Positions 29,440 through 39,872 of a stretch of 64,000 bases of DNA are shown piece after piece. Source of the DNA: Pedobacter jejuensis (GTDB lineage Bacteria; Bacteroidota; Bacteroidia; Sphingobacteriales; Sphingobacteriaceae); contig NZ_RBEE01000002.1 in assembly GCF_003725795.1 (NCBI RefSeq), forward strand, positions 124,001 to 188,000, written 5' to 3'. The translations under genes and the position numbers were made by a program. The notes under the pieces are model-generated. The model worked only from the letters and a program-made list of their open reading frames with translations. It was not told the DNA's origin and did not search any database. Each line of letters opens with the position of its first letter. Positions within the stretch are counted from its first letter, which is position 1.

Positions 29440-30345
29440 ATACATATACAAGCATTTGCATTTAAATTAGCAGATGCTTTTTTATGCGCCAAGAATTCCA
29501 TTAATAGTTCTACTAATCTACCCACCTAAACCTGATTGTATGAATGCCCTTTTCGGGCAGAAAAGAAAGCAGGACTACCGAAACCGAAGAATTACTGCAA
29601 TTGCTTTCCAAATATTTAAAATTAAATACACATTCAAGCCTTTGCGTTTAAATTGGAAAATGCCTTTTTTATGCGCCATGATTCCCATTAATAGTTCTAC
29701 TAACATACCCACCTAAACCTGATTGAATGAATGCCCTTTTCGGGCAGAAAGGAAAGCAGGACTACCGAAACCGAAGAACTACTGCAATTGCTTTCCAAAT
29801 ATTTAAAATTAAATACACATTCAAGCCTTTGCGTTTAAATTGGAAAATGCCTTTTTTATGCGCCATGATTCCCATTAATAGTTCTACTAACATACCCACC
29901 TAAACCTGATTGAATGAATGCCCTTTTCGGGCAGAAAGGAAAGCAGGACTATCACAATCGAAGAACTACTGCAATTGCTTTCCAAATATTTGAATACATA
30001 CACTTGCATTTAAATCAGCAGATGCTTTTTTTATGCGCCAAGAATTCCATTAATAGTTCTACTAATCTACCCACCTAAACCTGATTGAATGAATGCCCTT
30101 TTCGGGCAGAAAGGAAAGCAGGACTGCCGAAACCGAAGAACTACTGTAATTGCTTTCCAAATATTTAAAATTAAAATACACTTGCATTTAAATCGGCAGA
30201 TGCTTTTTTTATGCGCCAAGAATTCCATTAATAGTTCTACTAATCTACCCACCTAAACCTGATTGAATGAATGCCCTTTTCGGGCAGAAAGGAAAGCAGG
30301 ACTACCGAAACCGAAGAATTACTGCAATTGCTTTCCAAAATCTAT
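29440..30345 (+). repeat. Tandem array C: five units of 175-188 bp
   Basis: The anchor GCGCC of the segment TATGCGCC recurs at 29485, 29673, 29860, 30035 and 30213 (periods 188, 187, 175, 178). Each unit has TAAACCTGATTGAATGAATG, the hairpin TGCCC-TTTTC-GGGCA, then GGAAAGCAGGACT, which pairs through GGAAAGCA with TGCTTTCC about 40 nt later. Each also has a T6-T7 run after GATGC or AATGC. Units differ by scattered substitutions, while the hairpin arms are kept. Frames through it are repeat-driven and not coding. It lies between the SRPBCC gene and clpB. Confidence 0.9.
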
Positions 30346-30477
30346 TAAATTCTGTCAAAATTTCAGCATAAATACTTAATTATCAGAAATTTAGTCACTT
30401 AAAAATAAATCCGAGCGACAAAATTTCCGATTATAAAGTTAATGTAGCCATGGCATCTGATTTGAGCATAACCAGAT

Positions 30478-33075
30478 ATGAACTTCAACAATTTTACAAT
30501 AAAGGCCCAGGAAGCAATTCAACAGGCTTCTGAAATAGCTCAAGGCAATCAGCAACAAGCTATTGAAACAGCGCACCTACTTAAAGGTCTGCTTACTGTT
30601 GATGAAAATGTGGTTTCGTATGTATTAAAAAAACTGAACGTTAACCTTAACTCATTAAACCAAAATTTAGATTTAGAAATTGCCAAGTTCCCGAAAGTGA
30701 GCGGAAGTAATGTCTATTTGTCATCCAATACCAATAGCGTTTTGCAAAAAGCACAAACATTTTTAAAAGAATTTAAAGATGAATTTGTATCGGTAGAGCA
30801 TTTATTATTGGGTATTTTAGCCGTTAATGATAGCACTTCGAAATTATTAAAAGAGCAAGGCGTAAATGAAAAAGACCTTAAAAAAGCCATAACAGAATTA
30901 CGTGGCGATAACCGCGTAACCGACCAAAATGCCGAGGCAACTTACCAGGCATTAAATAAATATGCCCGTAATTTAAACGAGTACGCAGAAAGTGGTAAAC
31001 TCGACCCGGTTATTGGTCGCGATGAAGAAATTAGACGTGTAATACAAATTTTATCTCGTAGAACTAAAAACAACCCTATTTTAATCGGTGAGCCAGGTGT
31101 GGGTAAAACCGCAATTGCAGAAGGTATTGCTTTCAGAATTATTAAAGGTGATGTGCCTGAGAATTTAAAAAGTAAAACGGTTTATTCTTTAGATATGGGT
31201 TCGCTAATCGCCGGTGCAAAATATAAAGGCGAGTTTGAAGAGCGTTTAAAAGCTGTGGTTAAAGAAGTTACGCAAAGCGATGGTGATATTATTTTATTTA
31301 TCGATGAGATACACACTTTAGTGGGTGCCGGTGGTGGAGAAGGTGCAATGGATGCCGCCAATATTTTGAAACCTGCTTTGGCTCGTGGCGAATTAAGGGC
31401 AATTGGTGCAACTACTTTGGATGAATACCAGAAATATTTAGAAAAAGATAAAGCGCTTGAGCGTCGTTTCCAAAAGGTGATGGTGAATGAACCTGATACA
31501 CAGGATGCGATTTCGATTCTGCGTGGTTTGAAAGAGCGCTACGAAACACACCACAAAGTGAGGATTAAAGATGAGGCGATTATTGCGGCTGTAGAAATGA
31601 GCCAGCGGTATATTGCCGACCGTTTCTTACCTGATAAAGCGATTGATTTAATGGATGAGGCCGCATCAAAATTGCGTATGGAAATGGATTCTGTACCAGA
31701 AAATGTAGATGCGTTAGACCGTGAAATTATGCGCTTGGAAATTGAACGTGAAGCCATTAAAAGGGAAAAAGATGATAAAAAAGTAAAAGATTTATCAGAA
31801 GAAATAGCAAACTTATCGGCTGAGCGTGATGAATTGAAAGCCAAATGGCAAGGTGAAAAAGATTTGGTTGATAACATTAACAATCAACTGGAGCAGATTG
31901 AGCATTATAAGTTAGAAGCCGAACAAGCCGAGCGTGCAGGAGATTATGGTAAGGTAGCTGAAATTCGTTATGGTAAAATTAAAGAAGCACAAGATACTTT
32001 TGATAAGCTGAAAGTTACTTTAGAAAGTCAGCAGAGCGATAGTAGGATGCTAAAAGAAGAAGTTACAGCGGATGATATTGCAGGTGTAGTTGGACGTTGG
32101 ACAGGCATTCCGGTAACTAAACTAATTGCAAGCGAACGTGAAAAATTACTGAACTTAGAAGCAGAATTACATAAACGTGTTGCCGGACAAGATGAAGCTA
32201 TTGAAGCCATTTCTGATGCCATTCGTCGCTCTCGTGCAGGTTTACAAGATAAACGTAAACCGATTGGTTCGTTCATATTCTTAGGTACAACCGGTGTAGG
32301 TAAAACGGAATTGGCGAAAGCTTTGGCAGAATTCTTATTCAATGATGAAAATGCTTTAACACGTATTGACATGAGTGAATACCAGGAACGCCATGCAGTT
32401 TCACGCTTAATCGGTGCGCCTCCGGGATATGTGGGTTACGATGAAGGCGGACAATTAACCGAAGCCGTAAGACGTAAACCTTATTCAGTGGTGCTGCTCG
32501 ATGAGATTGAAAAAGCACACCCGGATGTTTTTAACATTCTGTTGCAGGTTTTGGATGATGGGCGTTTAACAGATAACAAAGGCAGAACGGTAAACTTCAA
32601 AAACACCATTATCATCATGACATCGAACATTGGTGCACATTTAATTCAGGATAATTTTAAAGATTTAAATGATGAGAACAGAGATGAAGTAATAGCGAAA
32701 ACTAAGAATGAGCTTTTCGAGGTATTGAAACAAACCATTCGTCCGGAATTTTTAAACCGTATTGACGAACTGATTATGTTTACGCCATTAAATCGTAACG
32801 AGATTAGAGATATTGTGAGCTTACAATTTAAACAGGTGCAACAAACACTTGCCGAAATGGGAATTGAAATGGACGCATCGGTAGAAGCTTTAGATTGGTT
32901 AGCACAATTAGGTTACGATCCGCAATTTGGTGCAAGACCGCTGAAAAGAGTGATTCAGAAACGCATATTGAATGAGTTATCGAAAGAAATCCTTTCTGGA
33001 AAAGTAGATAAGGATAGCAAAATTAAGCTAGATATGTTTGATAACAACTTTGTGTTTTTAAATCAAAACAGTTAA
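30478..33075 (+). CDS. clpB: ATP-dependent disaggregase ClpB
   Basis: An 865-residue Hsp100 ATPase that, with DnaK, pulls proteins out of aggregates in the cytoplasm. Order: Clp N-domain (1-145), AAA1 with Walker [10 protein letters not shown] near 204, the coiled-coil M-domain (about 410-525), AAA2 with Walker [10 protein letters not shown] near 603, and the C-terminal domain. Both Walker B/arginine regions are present ([26 protein letters not shown]). The M-domain separates it from ClpA and ClpC. Length is normal. A strong terminator follows; no classical heat-shock element is visible upstream. Confidence 0.97.
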   Translation: MNFNNFTIKAQEAIQQASEIAQGNQQQAIETAHLLKGLLTVDENVVSYVLKKLNVNLNSLNQNLDLEIAKFPKVSGSNVYLSSNTNSVLQKAQTFLKEFKDEFVSVEHLLLGILAVNDSTSKLLKEQGVNEKDLKKAITELRGDNRVTDQNAEATYQALNKYARNLNEYAESGKLDPVIGRDEEIRRVIQILSRRTKNNPILIGEPGVGKTAIAEGIAFRIIKGDVPENLKSKTVYSLDMGSLIAGAKYKGEFEERLKAVVKEVTQSDGDIILFIDEIHTLVGAGGGEGAMDAANILKPALARGELRAIGATTLDEYQKYLEKDKALERRFQKVMVNEPDTQDAISILRGLKERYETHHKVRIKDEAIIAAVEMSQRYIADRFLPDKAIDLMDEAASKLRMEMDSVPENVDALDREIMRLEIEREAIKREKDDKKVKDLSEEIANLSAERDELKAKWQGEKDLVDNINNQLEQIEHYKLEAEQAERAGDYGKVAEIRYGKIKEAQDTFDKLKVTLESQQSDSRMLKEEVTADDIAGVVGRWTGIPVTKLIASEREKLLNLEAELHKRVAGQDEAIEAISDAIRRSRAGLQDKRKPIGSFIFLGTTGVGKTELAKALAEFLFNDENALTRIDMSEYQERHAVSRLIGAPPGYVGYDEGGQLTEAVRRKPYSVVLLDEIEKAHPDVFNILLQVLDDGRLTDNKGRTVNFKNTIIIMTSNIGAHLIQDNFKDLNDENRDEVIAKTKNELFEVLKQTIRPEFLNRIDELIMFTPLNRNEIRDIVSLQFKQVQQTLAEMGIEMDASVEALDWLAQLGYDPQFGARPLKRVIQKRILNELSKEILSGKVDKDSKIKLDMFDNNFVFLNQNS

Positions 33076-33090
33076 TTCTGATATATTGAT

Positions 33091-33143
33091 AGCCGCAGAT
33101 TTATAGATTATGTATTTAATCTATAAATCTGCGGCTTTTTTTT
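33091..33143 (+). terminator. Terminator after clpB
   Basis: A perfect 20-bp stem (AGCCGCAGATTTATAGATTA with its complement at 33117-33136), a 6-nt loop, then seven or more T. The stem sequence resembles the terminator at 34107-34176. Confidence 0.92.
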
Positions 33144-33486
33144 ACGTCGGATTTAGAGAAAAAATACCCTTCAAATCATCAAAAAAATATTCCTAAAAGG
33201 TGTCAAAATTTCCGATTTAAATCTGACATTTATTCTAAAAAAGTCAGATTGTCAATTTGTCACACCTAAAAAATTAATCAAACGATTGATTTTTAGTCAC
33301 ACAAAAATAATATTGATTTAACCTCAATTTTATATCATCTTAACATAAAGCCAATTAGCAAAAACCTGATTTTTTAATGACTAACAGAAATCCCTTTTGG
33401 CACAAGTGTTGACTTTTAGGCGAATATAGTCAGGAATTAAAAGTAAAAAACTGGCTTGTTTTTCAAACAAATTAATAAATAAAAAG
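33144..33486. other. Intergenic region upstream of the barrel gene
   Basis: AT-rich, no ORF. It contains an inverted repeat AATCTGAC (33220-33227) / GTCAGATT (33243-33250), which could be an operator or a short hairpin. The promoter of the barrel gene should lie here but is not clear by eye. Confidence 0.5.
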
Positions 33487-34089
33487 ATGAAAAAATTATT
33501 ATTATCAGTAGTAGGCGTTGCAGGTTTAGTTTATGGTGCAAATGCACAAACAGAAAAAGGAAAAGTAATTTTAGGTGGTAGTGTGGGTTTCAATTCTAGT
33601 AAAGTAGAAGGTGCTGCAAAATCAGATGTAAGCTTTAACGTAATTCCAAGTGTTGGATTTTTTGTTGACAATAACTTTGCTATCGGTACAGGTGTTGGTT
33701 ATACTTACAACAAAGAAGTTAGTAACCTAAATCAAAATTAGGCATTTGTTGTTGCTCCATTTGGTCGTTATTATGTTGGTTTATCAGACCAATTTAAATT
33801 CTTCGGACAATTATCAGTTCCTATGGCATTTGGTTCTAACAAAGTAGTTGCTGCAAATGGCGATACAGGTGCTAAAGTTGCTTCTACAACATCAATCGGT
33901 GTTAATGTTGCTCCAGGTTTTGCATTCTTCCCTACTAAAAGAATCGGTATTGAAGTTTCAGTTAATGGTTTAGGTTACCAAAATTTCCAGGCTAAAAATG
34001 AAGCGAATGGTGCTAAAGTTACAACAAACTCATTCGGTTTAGAGGCTGATACATTTGCACCTAAATTGGGTGTTATGTTTCACTTTTAG
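33487..34089 (+). pseudogene. Outer-membrane beta-barrel protein with in-frame amber codon
   Basis: The frame from ATG at 33487 to the stop at 34087-34089 is 201 codons, continuous except for one TAG at 33739-33741 (codon 85). Before it: signal peptide (1-20) and GKVILGGSVGFNSSKVEG, ending NLNQN. After it, in the same frame: AFVVAPFGRYYVGLSDQFKF, continuing to a C-terminal aromatic residue (GVMFHF). Together this is a normal small barrel of about 200 residues of the OmpW/OprF-like outer-membrane type. Both halves keep good codon usage and barrel pattern, so the mutation is recent, or the amber is read through, or it is a sequence error. Confidence 0.85.
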
Positions 34090-34106
34090 TCATTAAGATA
34101 ACTATT

Positions 34107-34176
34107 AAGCCACAGATTTACAGATTCTTCATCCTTAAAAGCTGATGAAAATACACTGTTAATCTGTGGCTTTTTG
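34107..34176 (+). terminator. Terminator after the barrel gene
   Basis: AAGCCACAGATT at 34107-34118 pairs with AATCTGTGGCTT at 34161-34172, followed by T's. The loop is long (about 42 nt). It may also serve the convergent M28 gene. Confidence 0.75.
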
Positions 34177-34184
34177 CTATTAAA

Positions 34185-35837
34185 TTATTTCTTTTCTCTT
34201 ATTGATTTAAATTCCGAACCTACTTTCCAATTCGGATATGTAGTTTCGTTACTCAAGCGGTAACCCAAATCAAATAACATTTGCACATCTTCAACAATGC
34301 CCGATAAATCCCAGGTTTTTGCGTCAAAATTATCTTGTGGAGAATGGTAACGATTTTTAGTAAAATCGGCAACTTGTTTTAATCCCCATGCTTTACCGTT
34401 CTTAATATTATCTACTCCAGAACCTGTAAATAAAGATGGAACACCAACTTTTGCCAGATTAAAGTGATCGGAACGATAATATAAGCCCGATGATGGTACT
34501 GGATCAGGAACTACAACTCGATTTTGTTTTTTAGCCGAAGCAGCTGCATAATCTTCTAATTCTGACTGACCAAAACCATAAACTACAATGTCTTTAGTTT
34601 TTCCAGCAAGCCCCATCATATCCATATTAATGTTTGCAACTGTTTTTTCCAAAGGAAAAGTTGGATGCTTAGCATAGTATTCCGAACCCAATAAACCCTG
34701 TTCTTCTGCTGAATAAGAAATAAATAGAATAGTTCTTTCAGGTTTCTTAGGCAATTTTTTAAATGCTGAAGCTATTTCGAATAATGAAGCTACTCCTGTG
34801 GCATTATCTACCGCACCGTTATAAATAGAATCGCCGTTAATCTTCTCCCCTACACCTAAATGATCCCAATGCGCTGAATAAATTATAGCTTCATCTTTTA
34901 ATTTTTCACCTTCAATTTTAGCTAAAACGTTGTACGTAACCGATTTTTTAGTTTGATTTTTAATTTTGAGCGATGTTGTTACATTTAAATCAACAGCTTT
35001 AAAATCCTTCTTCAATGCGCTTGAAGCTAAATTTTCAAACGATTGTCCACTTAATGCCAATAATTTCTTTGCAGCATCTAAACCAATCCAACCTTCGATA
35101 ACGGTTCTATCCATGCCATTATTTGCGGTTTGCAACGTAAGTTTAGATTTAGACCAACCACTTCGAACTACAGTCCAGGGATAAGCTGCTGGTTCTGTAT
35201 CATGTACAATTAAAACACCAGCAGCACCTTGTCGCGATGCTTCTTCAAATTTATAAGTCCATCGACCGTAATAAGTCATATTTTTACCTTTAAACAAAGT
35301 CGAATCGGAAAACCCAGGATCATTAATTAAAACGACAACGATTTTTCCTTTTACATCTAAATTTTTGTAATCGTTCCATTCATATTCTGGTGCTACAATT
35401 CCATACCCGGCAAAAACCAAGGGAGAATTTTTAATGCTAACTTCATTTTGAACACGGCGAGAACCTGCAACAAATTCTGTTAAATAGTTTAAGGATAAAC
35501 TGCCTGATTTGCCCTTAATTATCATTTTATCATCAGGAATGGATTTAATTTCTACCATCGGTACTTCCTGAAAATAACTTTCACCATTGGCAGGTTTCAG
35601 ACCTAATTTTTCAAATTCAGTTTTTAAATAGTTTATGGTTTTTGTTTCGCCAGTTGTAAAAGGCTTTCTTCCTTCCAAACTATCTGCAGCAATTACCGAT
35701 AAATATTTAGTAAGGCTTGCGGCATTGATTTCTTTAATGGCTAATGAATCAGGGCTATTTAAACTACCTTCTGAAGATTGCTTACAAGAAATAAAACATA
35801 TTGCTAATGCTGAAAAATAAAAGAGGGTTTTCTTCAT
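34185..35837 (-). CDS. M28-family zinc peptidase lipoprotein with PA domain
   Basis: A 550-residue lipoprotein (lipobox FISC, Cys 18). A protease-associated domain spans about 130-230. The M28 catalytic core has the ligands His323 and catalytic Asp325 (SAHWDH), bridging Asp344 (GAVDN), Glu378/Glu379 (SAEEQG) and Asp406 (NINMDMMG), plus the SDHF segment near the end. M28 enzymes are aminopeptidases or glutamate carboxypeptidase-like. It would digest peptides in the periplasm or at the surface. It stands alone, converging with the barrel gene. Confidence 0.92.
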   Translation of the reverse strand: MKKTLFYFSALAICFISCKQSSEGSLNSPDSLAIKEINAASLTKYLSVIAADSLEGRKPFTTGETKTINYLKTEFEKLGLKPANGESYFQEVPMVEIKSIPDDKMIIKGKSGSLSLNYLTEFVAGSRRVQNEVSIKNSPLVFAGYGIVAPEYEWNDYKNLDVKGKIVVVLINDPGFSDSTLFKGKNMTYYGRWTYKFEEASRQGAAGVLIVHDTEPAAYPWTVVRSGWSKSKLTLQTANNGMDRTVIEGWIGLDAAKKLLALSGQSFENLASSALKKDFKAVDLNVTTSLKIKNQTKKSVTYNVLAKIEGEKLKDEAIIYSAHWDHLGVGEKINGDSIYNGAVDNATGVASLFEIASAFKKLPKKPERTILFISYSAEEQGLLGSEYYAKHPTFPLEKTVANINMDMMGLAGKTKDIVVYGFGQSELEDYAAASAKKQNRVVVPDPVPSSGLYYRSDHFNLAKVGVPSLFTGSGVDNIKNGKAWGLKQVADFTKNRYHSPQDNFDAKTWDLSGIVEDVQMLFDLGYRLSNETTYPNWKVGSEFKSIREKK

Positions 35838-35970
35838 AAATTTTTATTGAGTTGGTAATTTATGAATTTTTGTGGATTTGATAGAATTGAAGAGATAAGG
35901 TGGAGGCAATTAAAAGAATATAGATTTAGAAGTTTGCTAAATGTTGAATTGGAAACTGCAGTTTTTCCAC

Positions 35971-36253
35971 GCAGGTGGGAATCTCTAAAGCTTAGACCTC
36001 ACCCTATCAATGTTTGTGGGTTTTCTCCTGTCCTTACATCCCTCTCCTGAAGGAGAGGGAAAGCAAAGGCTGTGCTTTTAACCCGAACGTTAATAGGGTG
36101 AGGTCAAATGAATTGGGAGTTTTATCTTACCCAGGCAGGTGGGAATATTAAAGCAAATTAAACGCATCAAATCTCACCCTATCAATGTTTGTAGATTTTC
36201 TCCTGTCGTTACGGAGGTTGTGCTTTTACCCCAAACGTAAATAGGGTGAGGTT
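35971..36253. repeat. Paired inverted-repeat unit (36-kb repeat)
   Basis: Two direct units start with GCAGGTGGGAAT (35971 and 36135). Unit 1 (to 36104) is bounded by an imperfect 26-bp inverted repeat GACCTCACCCTAT... / ...ATAGGGTGAGGTC and holds an inner perfect hairpin CCCTCTCC-TGAA-GGAGAGGG (36040-36059). Unit 2 (to 36253) keeps the outer arms and has lost the inner hairpin. It sits between the M28 and S9 peptidase genes. The 35862-36050 frame that crosses it is not coding. Confidence 0.8.
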
Positions 36254-36258
36254 CATAT

Positions 36259-38766
36259 CTACTTCCCATTTTGTTCTATATCTCTATCCATTTCAACCAA
36301 ATCAACTTCACTTGGATCAGAGAAATCACCAATTAAATACTTGTTAAAATGGTCGGCAAGTTTCCAAAATGCATATTCTGTCATGTCGCCGAAACCATGT
36401 CTCTGACCAGGAATAATTAAAAAGTCGAAGCGTTTACCAGCTTTCATCAACGCATTTGCTACACGAATAGAGTTTGCCGGATGAACATTATTATCCACAT
36501 CGCCATGCATCAATAACAAATGTCCCTTTAAGTTTTTAGCCAAATCAGGATTTTTATCAATGCTGTATTTAAATGAGGTATCACCTTTTAACGATACAGT
36601 TTCTTTTACACCATGGTGCTTTTCGCTCCACCATCGGTTATAAATACTATTATCGTGGTTACCAGCATTAGAAACTGCGGCTTTAAAGAAATCAGGATAA
36701 ACCAACATTGCCGCTGTTGACATAAAACCTCCACCAGAATGACCAGTTATACCAACTTTATCGTCATCAATAAATGAGTATTTTGCTGCAAGTTGCTCAA
36801 TCGCTGCTTTTTTATCAGCCAAACCATAATCGCGAAGATTTCCATACCCGTAAGTGTGGTACCATTTAGATCTAGATGGATTTCCACCGCGGTTACCAAC
36901 TGTAATTACGATATAACCAAACTGTGCCAATCGCTCAGTACGATCCATACTTTTGGTAAATGCCTTGTTTACAGCTTCAGTTTGCGGACCAGGATAAACA
37001 TATTCTATAATTGGATATTTTTTAGTTGGGTCGAAATCAAATGGTTTATACATTACACCATACAAATCGGTAACTCCATCATCAGCTTTAACTTTAAACG
37101 GTTCAGGAAATTTATAACCAGCAGCCATTAACAATGATAAATCAGTGGTTTCTAAATCCATAACCTTCACACCATCTTTATTGTATAAGGTAGATTTTGG
37201 AACCGTGTTTACCCTCGAATAATTATCAACGAAGTACGTATTGTTATCATTAAGGTTCGACAAGTGATCAAAATCGCCAGGGTTTAATAGTTTCATATTT
37301 GTACCATCAAACTTGATGCTGTACAAATGCAAATAGTATGGGTCTTCCTTACCTTCTCTCCCATTTGCTGTGAAATAAAGCACACGATTTTTCTCATCGA
37401 TATTTACAATACTTTCGCAATGAAAAGAACCTTTTGTAATTTGATTTTTAAGTTTGCCGTTTCCATCAAACAAATAAAAATGTGCCCAGCCATCGCGTTC
37501 ACTCCAATGTATTAGTTCGTTTCCGTCGTTAATTAATCCAGGTCGGTTTACCTCAACATAAGTATTAAAACGCTCATCAATTAAAGGTGTAACTTTACTT
37601 GTTGAAATATCTACCGTAGCAATATCTATTCGTTTTAAATCGCGACTGGTGCGAGAAAAATAAAATCTATTATCATTACCCAACCAAACAGAAGGGCGAA
37701 ATTCGTTATCCCTATCTTTATTTAACGATGGTTTGCTCCAAACAGAAATGCTCTGATCCTTAAACGCTGAAACATTTAGTTTTTTGTAAGACTTCGCCGC
37801 GAAATCAAAAAGCAACACTTCATCTTGTGGTGCTTCTGCCTCGCCCGGCATTTGGTATTTGTAAGTTTCTAAAGTTGGGCGACCAAGAGTTACGCTATTA
37901 ATCACCCATAAATCTTTTACTTTACGAGAATCGGTTCTATCTAAAACAAAATATTTAGCATTTGGCGACCAAAGCACGTAAGCGCCTCTTCTTTTTTTAT
38001 TGTTTTTTTCATTCTCAACGTTATTCTCGCCATCACCATCACTACCATAAGAGTAAAATTTAACGCCATCCTTCGTAAGTTGATGCTCTACAATCGTACT
38101 GTCATCTTCATTCTTTACAGCCTTTTTATAGTTGTCTTTATCCATCCAATACAAATTATAATTCCTTGAAAAAATAATTGCCGATGAATCCGGAGCTACT
38201 GAACCCCACATTGGTTTAGGTTTTGGTCGGCTAAAATTGGCTACTTCAGTTAACTTGGTTGTTGCTAAATCATACTTAAATGAATAAATTTTCTTTTGCA
38301 TAGAATCTGCAGCTTTTTTATCCTTTCTATCTTTTTTCAGTTCGTCGATAGAACTTTTTACTTCAAAAGAAATACTCTTTTCATCAGCAGCAAACTTTAA
38401 ATTCTCTAATGGTAAATGTTCAGCATCAAACGGGTCGCGAACAATTAAGGTGATATCGGCGGCCAGTTTAGCGTTATCAAACATTAGTTTCTTTGATTTC
38501 GCAGCAGGATCTACCAAATACCAAAACTTGCCTTTTGGGCTTTCGAATGTGTACCAAAAACGGTTGCTTAATTTCAGCCAGTGCGGATCTACCGAAGTAG
38601 AATACACCATTTTTTTCAATTTATTTGGAGAAAACCTCGATGCCAGCTGATAATTTGCTTTTGGCTGTGCTTGCACGTTTTCTGTAATGGTAAAGGTTTT
38701 ATTTTGTGCAATAACTGCAAACGATAATAGCTGAGCACATAAAACGAGTTTGTAAAATTTATTCAT
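36259..38766 (-). CDS. S9-family (DPP IV-like) prolyl peptidase
   Basis: An 835-residue secreted serine peptidase (signal peptide 1-20). The N-terminal beta-propeller spans about 80-540 and the alpha/beta hydrolase domain follows. The catalytic triad is visible: Ser677 in GHSGGG, Asp758 in HGDVDNNVH and His790 in GQRHGFG. S9B enzymes release dipeptides, often X-Pro, in the periplasm. The propeller contains an Asp/Glu/Asn/Lys-rich insert (about 240-260). It stands alone and diverges from the first deacetylase gene. Confidence 0.92.
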   Translation of the reverse strand: MNKFYKLVLCAQLLSFAVIAQNKTFTITENVQAQPKANYQLASRFSPNKLKKMVYSTSVDPHWLKLSNRFWYTFESPKGKFWYLVDPAAKSKKLMFDNAKLAADITLIVRDPFDAEHLPLENLKFAADEKSISFEVKSSIDELKKDRKDKKAADSMQKKIYSFKYDLATTKLTEVANFSRPKPKPMWGSVAPDSSAIIFSRNYNLYWMDKDNYKKAVKNEDDSTIVEHQLTKDGVKFYSYGSDGDGENNVENEKNNKKRRGAYVLWSPNAKYFVLDRTDSRKVKDLWVINSVTLGRPTLETYKYQMPGEAEAPQDEVLLFDFAAKSYKKLNVSAFKDQSISVWSKPSLNKDRDNEFRPSVWLGNDNRFYFSRTSRDLKRIDIATVDISTSKVTPLIDERFNTYVEVNRPGLINDGNELIHWSERDGWAHFYLFDGNGKLKNQITKGSFHCESIVNIDEKNRVLYFTANGREGKEDPYYLHLYSIKFDGTNMKLLNPGDFDHLSNLNDNNTYFVDNYSRVNTVPKSTLYNKDGVKVMDLETTDLSLLMAAGYKFPEPFKVKADDGVTDLYGVMYKPFDFDPTKKYPIIEYVYPGPQTEAVNKAFTKSMDRTERLAQFGYIVITVGNRGGNPSRSKWYHTYGYGNLRDYGLADKKAAIEQLAAKYSFIDDDKVGITGHSGGGFMSTAAMLVYPDFFKAAVSNAGNHDNSIYNRWWSEKHHGVKETVSLKGDTSFKYSIDKNPDLAKNLKGHLLLMHGDVDNNVHPANSIRVANALMKAGKRFDFLIIPGQRHGFGDMTEYAFWKLADHFNKYLIGDFSDPSEVDLVEMDRDIEQNGK

Positions 38767-38918
38767 TCAGGTTTGATTTTAAAAGCCCTAAAATATTCAA
38801 TAAACGGGAACTTAGCTTTATTTCGGATGTAATAAATGCGATAGTTTGTTGCTAAAATATAAGGCTGATTTATTTATCAACACATGATAAATTTGCACTT
38901 AGTTTTTAGCAGATTTTA

Positions 38919-38926
38919 TAGTTTTG
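38919..38926 (+). promoter_or_regulatory. Probable -7 element of the first deacetylase gene
   Basis: TAGTTTTG matches TAnnTTTG, 16 nt before the ATG at 38943. A TTTG at 38892-38895 lies upstream, with spacing (23 nt) slightly long. Confidence 0.4.
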
Positions 38927-38942
38927 CAAGAAATACTTCTAC

Positions 38943-39821
38943 ATGAAAATTAACATCTTAACAACAATTACCGCTGCAGCAATATTACTTGCAAGTTGCC
39001 AATCTAAACCACAAACTGAAGCCAGCAATAGCAAGGATTCTACCGATAAAACTTCACAAGAAATTAAAACGGAATCATCTAAAATCGATGTATCAAAAAT
39101 AAAAGTTGCCGATGCTAAAACCATTTTAGCAAGAAAACAAGTCCCAATTTTGTGCTACCACCAGGTAAGAAACTGGAAACCTACAGACGGTAAAGTTGGT
39201 AAGGATTATATTGTTGAGATTCAGAATTTTAAAGACCAAATGAAAATGTTGGCCGATAGTGGTTACCACACCATTTTGCCCGATCAGCTGTATGCTTATT
39301 TAAATACCGGTGCTGCTTTACCCAGCAAACCAATTATGCTAACTTTTGATGATACTGATATGGATCAGTTTACAATTGTACGCCCAACACTTGATAAATT
39401 AGGTTATAAGGCCGTGTATTTTATAATGACGGTTTCGATCGGCAGAAAAGGAAAATTTGTAGATTATATGACTTCAGAGCAAATTAAACAACTCGCCGAT
39501 GAAGGAAATGTAATTGGTTCGCACACGTATGACCATAAAAATTTTAAAAAATATACAGGCAAAGACTGGGAAGAACAATTGGACAAACCAACTAAAAGAC
39601 TGGAAGAAATTACCGGTAAAAAAATGACAGAGTTTGCTTATCCGTTTGGATTGTGGAATGCAGAAGGAATTCCTGAATTAAAAAAACGAGGTTTTAGAAT
39701 GGCTTATCAATTATCTACAAAACGTGATGAAAAAGATCCATTATTCACAATCAGAAGAATTATTGCAAGTGGCTATTGGAGTCCTAAAACGTTGAGCAAT
39801 AGCATAAAAAATAGTTTCTAA
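38943..39821 (+). CDS. Polysaccharide deacetylase (NodB) lipoprotein 1
   Basis: A 292-residue lipoprotein (lipobox LASC, Cys 19) with a low-complexity Ser/Thr/Lys tether followed by a CE4/NodB domain from about 65. The metal site is present: Asp136/Asp137 in TFDDTD, and His194/His198 in SHTYDH. The usual TFDDG Gly is Thr here. CE4 enzymes remove N- or O-acetyl groups from polysaccharides such as peptidoglycan, chitin or xylan; the substrate is not evident. It is about 50% or more identical by eye to the gene at 41246, with an M1-like gene between them. Confidence 0.88.
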   Translation: MKINILTTITAAAILLASCQSKPQTEASNSKDSTDKTSQEIKTESSKIDVSKIKVADAKTILARKQVPILCYHQVRNWKPTDGKVGKDYIVEIQNFKDQMKMLADSGYHTILPDQLYAYLNTGAALPSKPIMLTFDDTDMDQFTIVRPTLDKLGYKAVYFIMTVSIGRKGKFVDYMTSEQIKQLADEGNVIGSHTYDHKNFKKYTGKDWEEQLDKPTKRLEEITGKKMTEFAYPFGLWNAEGIPELKKRGFRMAYQLSTKRDEKDPLFTIRRIIASGYWSPKTLSNSIKNSF

Positions 39822-39872
39822 TATTCATTTAAGTGTTGAACTTTTATTAATTTAATAGAAAAATCGACAGGT

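Noticed and set aside
29474..30252. Short ORFs (80 and 61 residues) across the tandem array C
   Set aside because: They follow the repeat units, are on different strands, have no homology-like pattern, and change frame between units.
29440..30345. CRISPR array
   Set aside because: Units are 175-188 bp with nearly whole-unit identity; there are no short repeats with unique spacers and no cas gene.
35862..36050. 62-residue plus-strand ORF
   Set aside because: Overlaps the inverted-repeat unit, with no start context and no coding bias.
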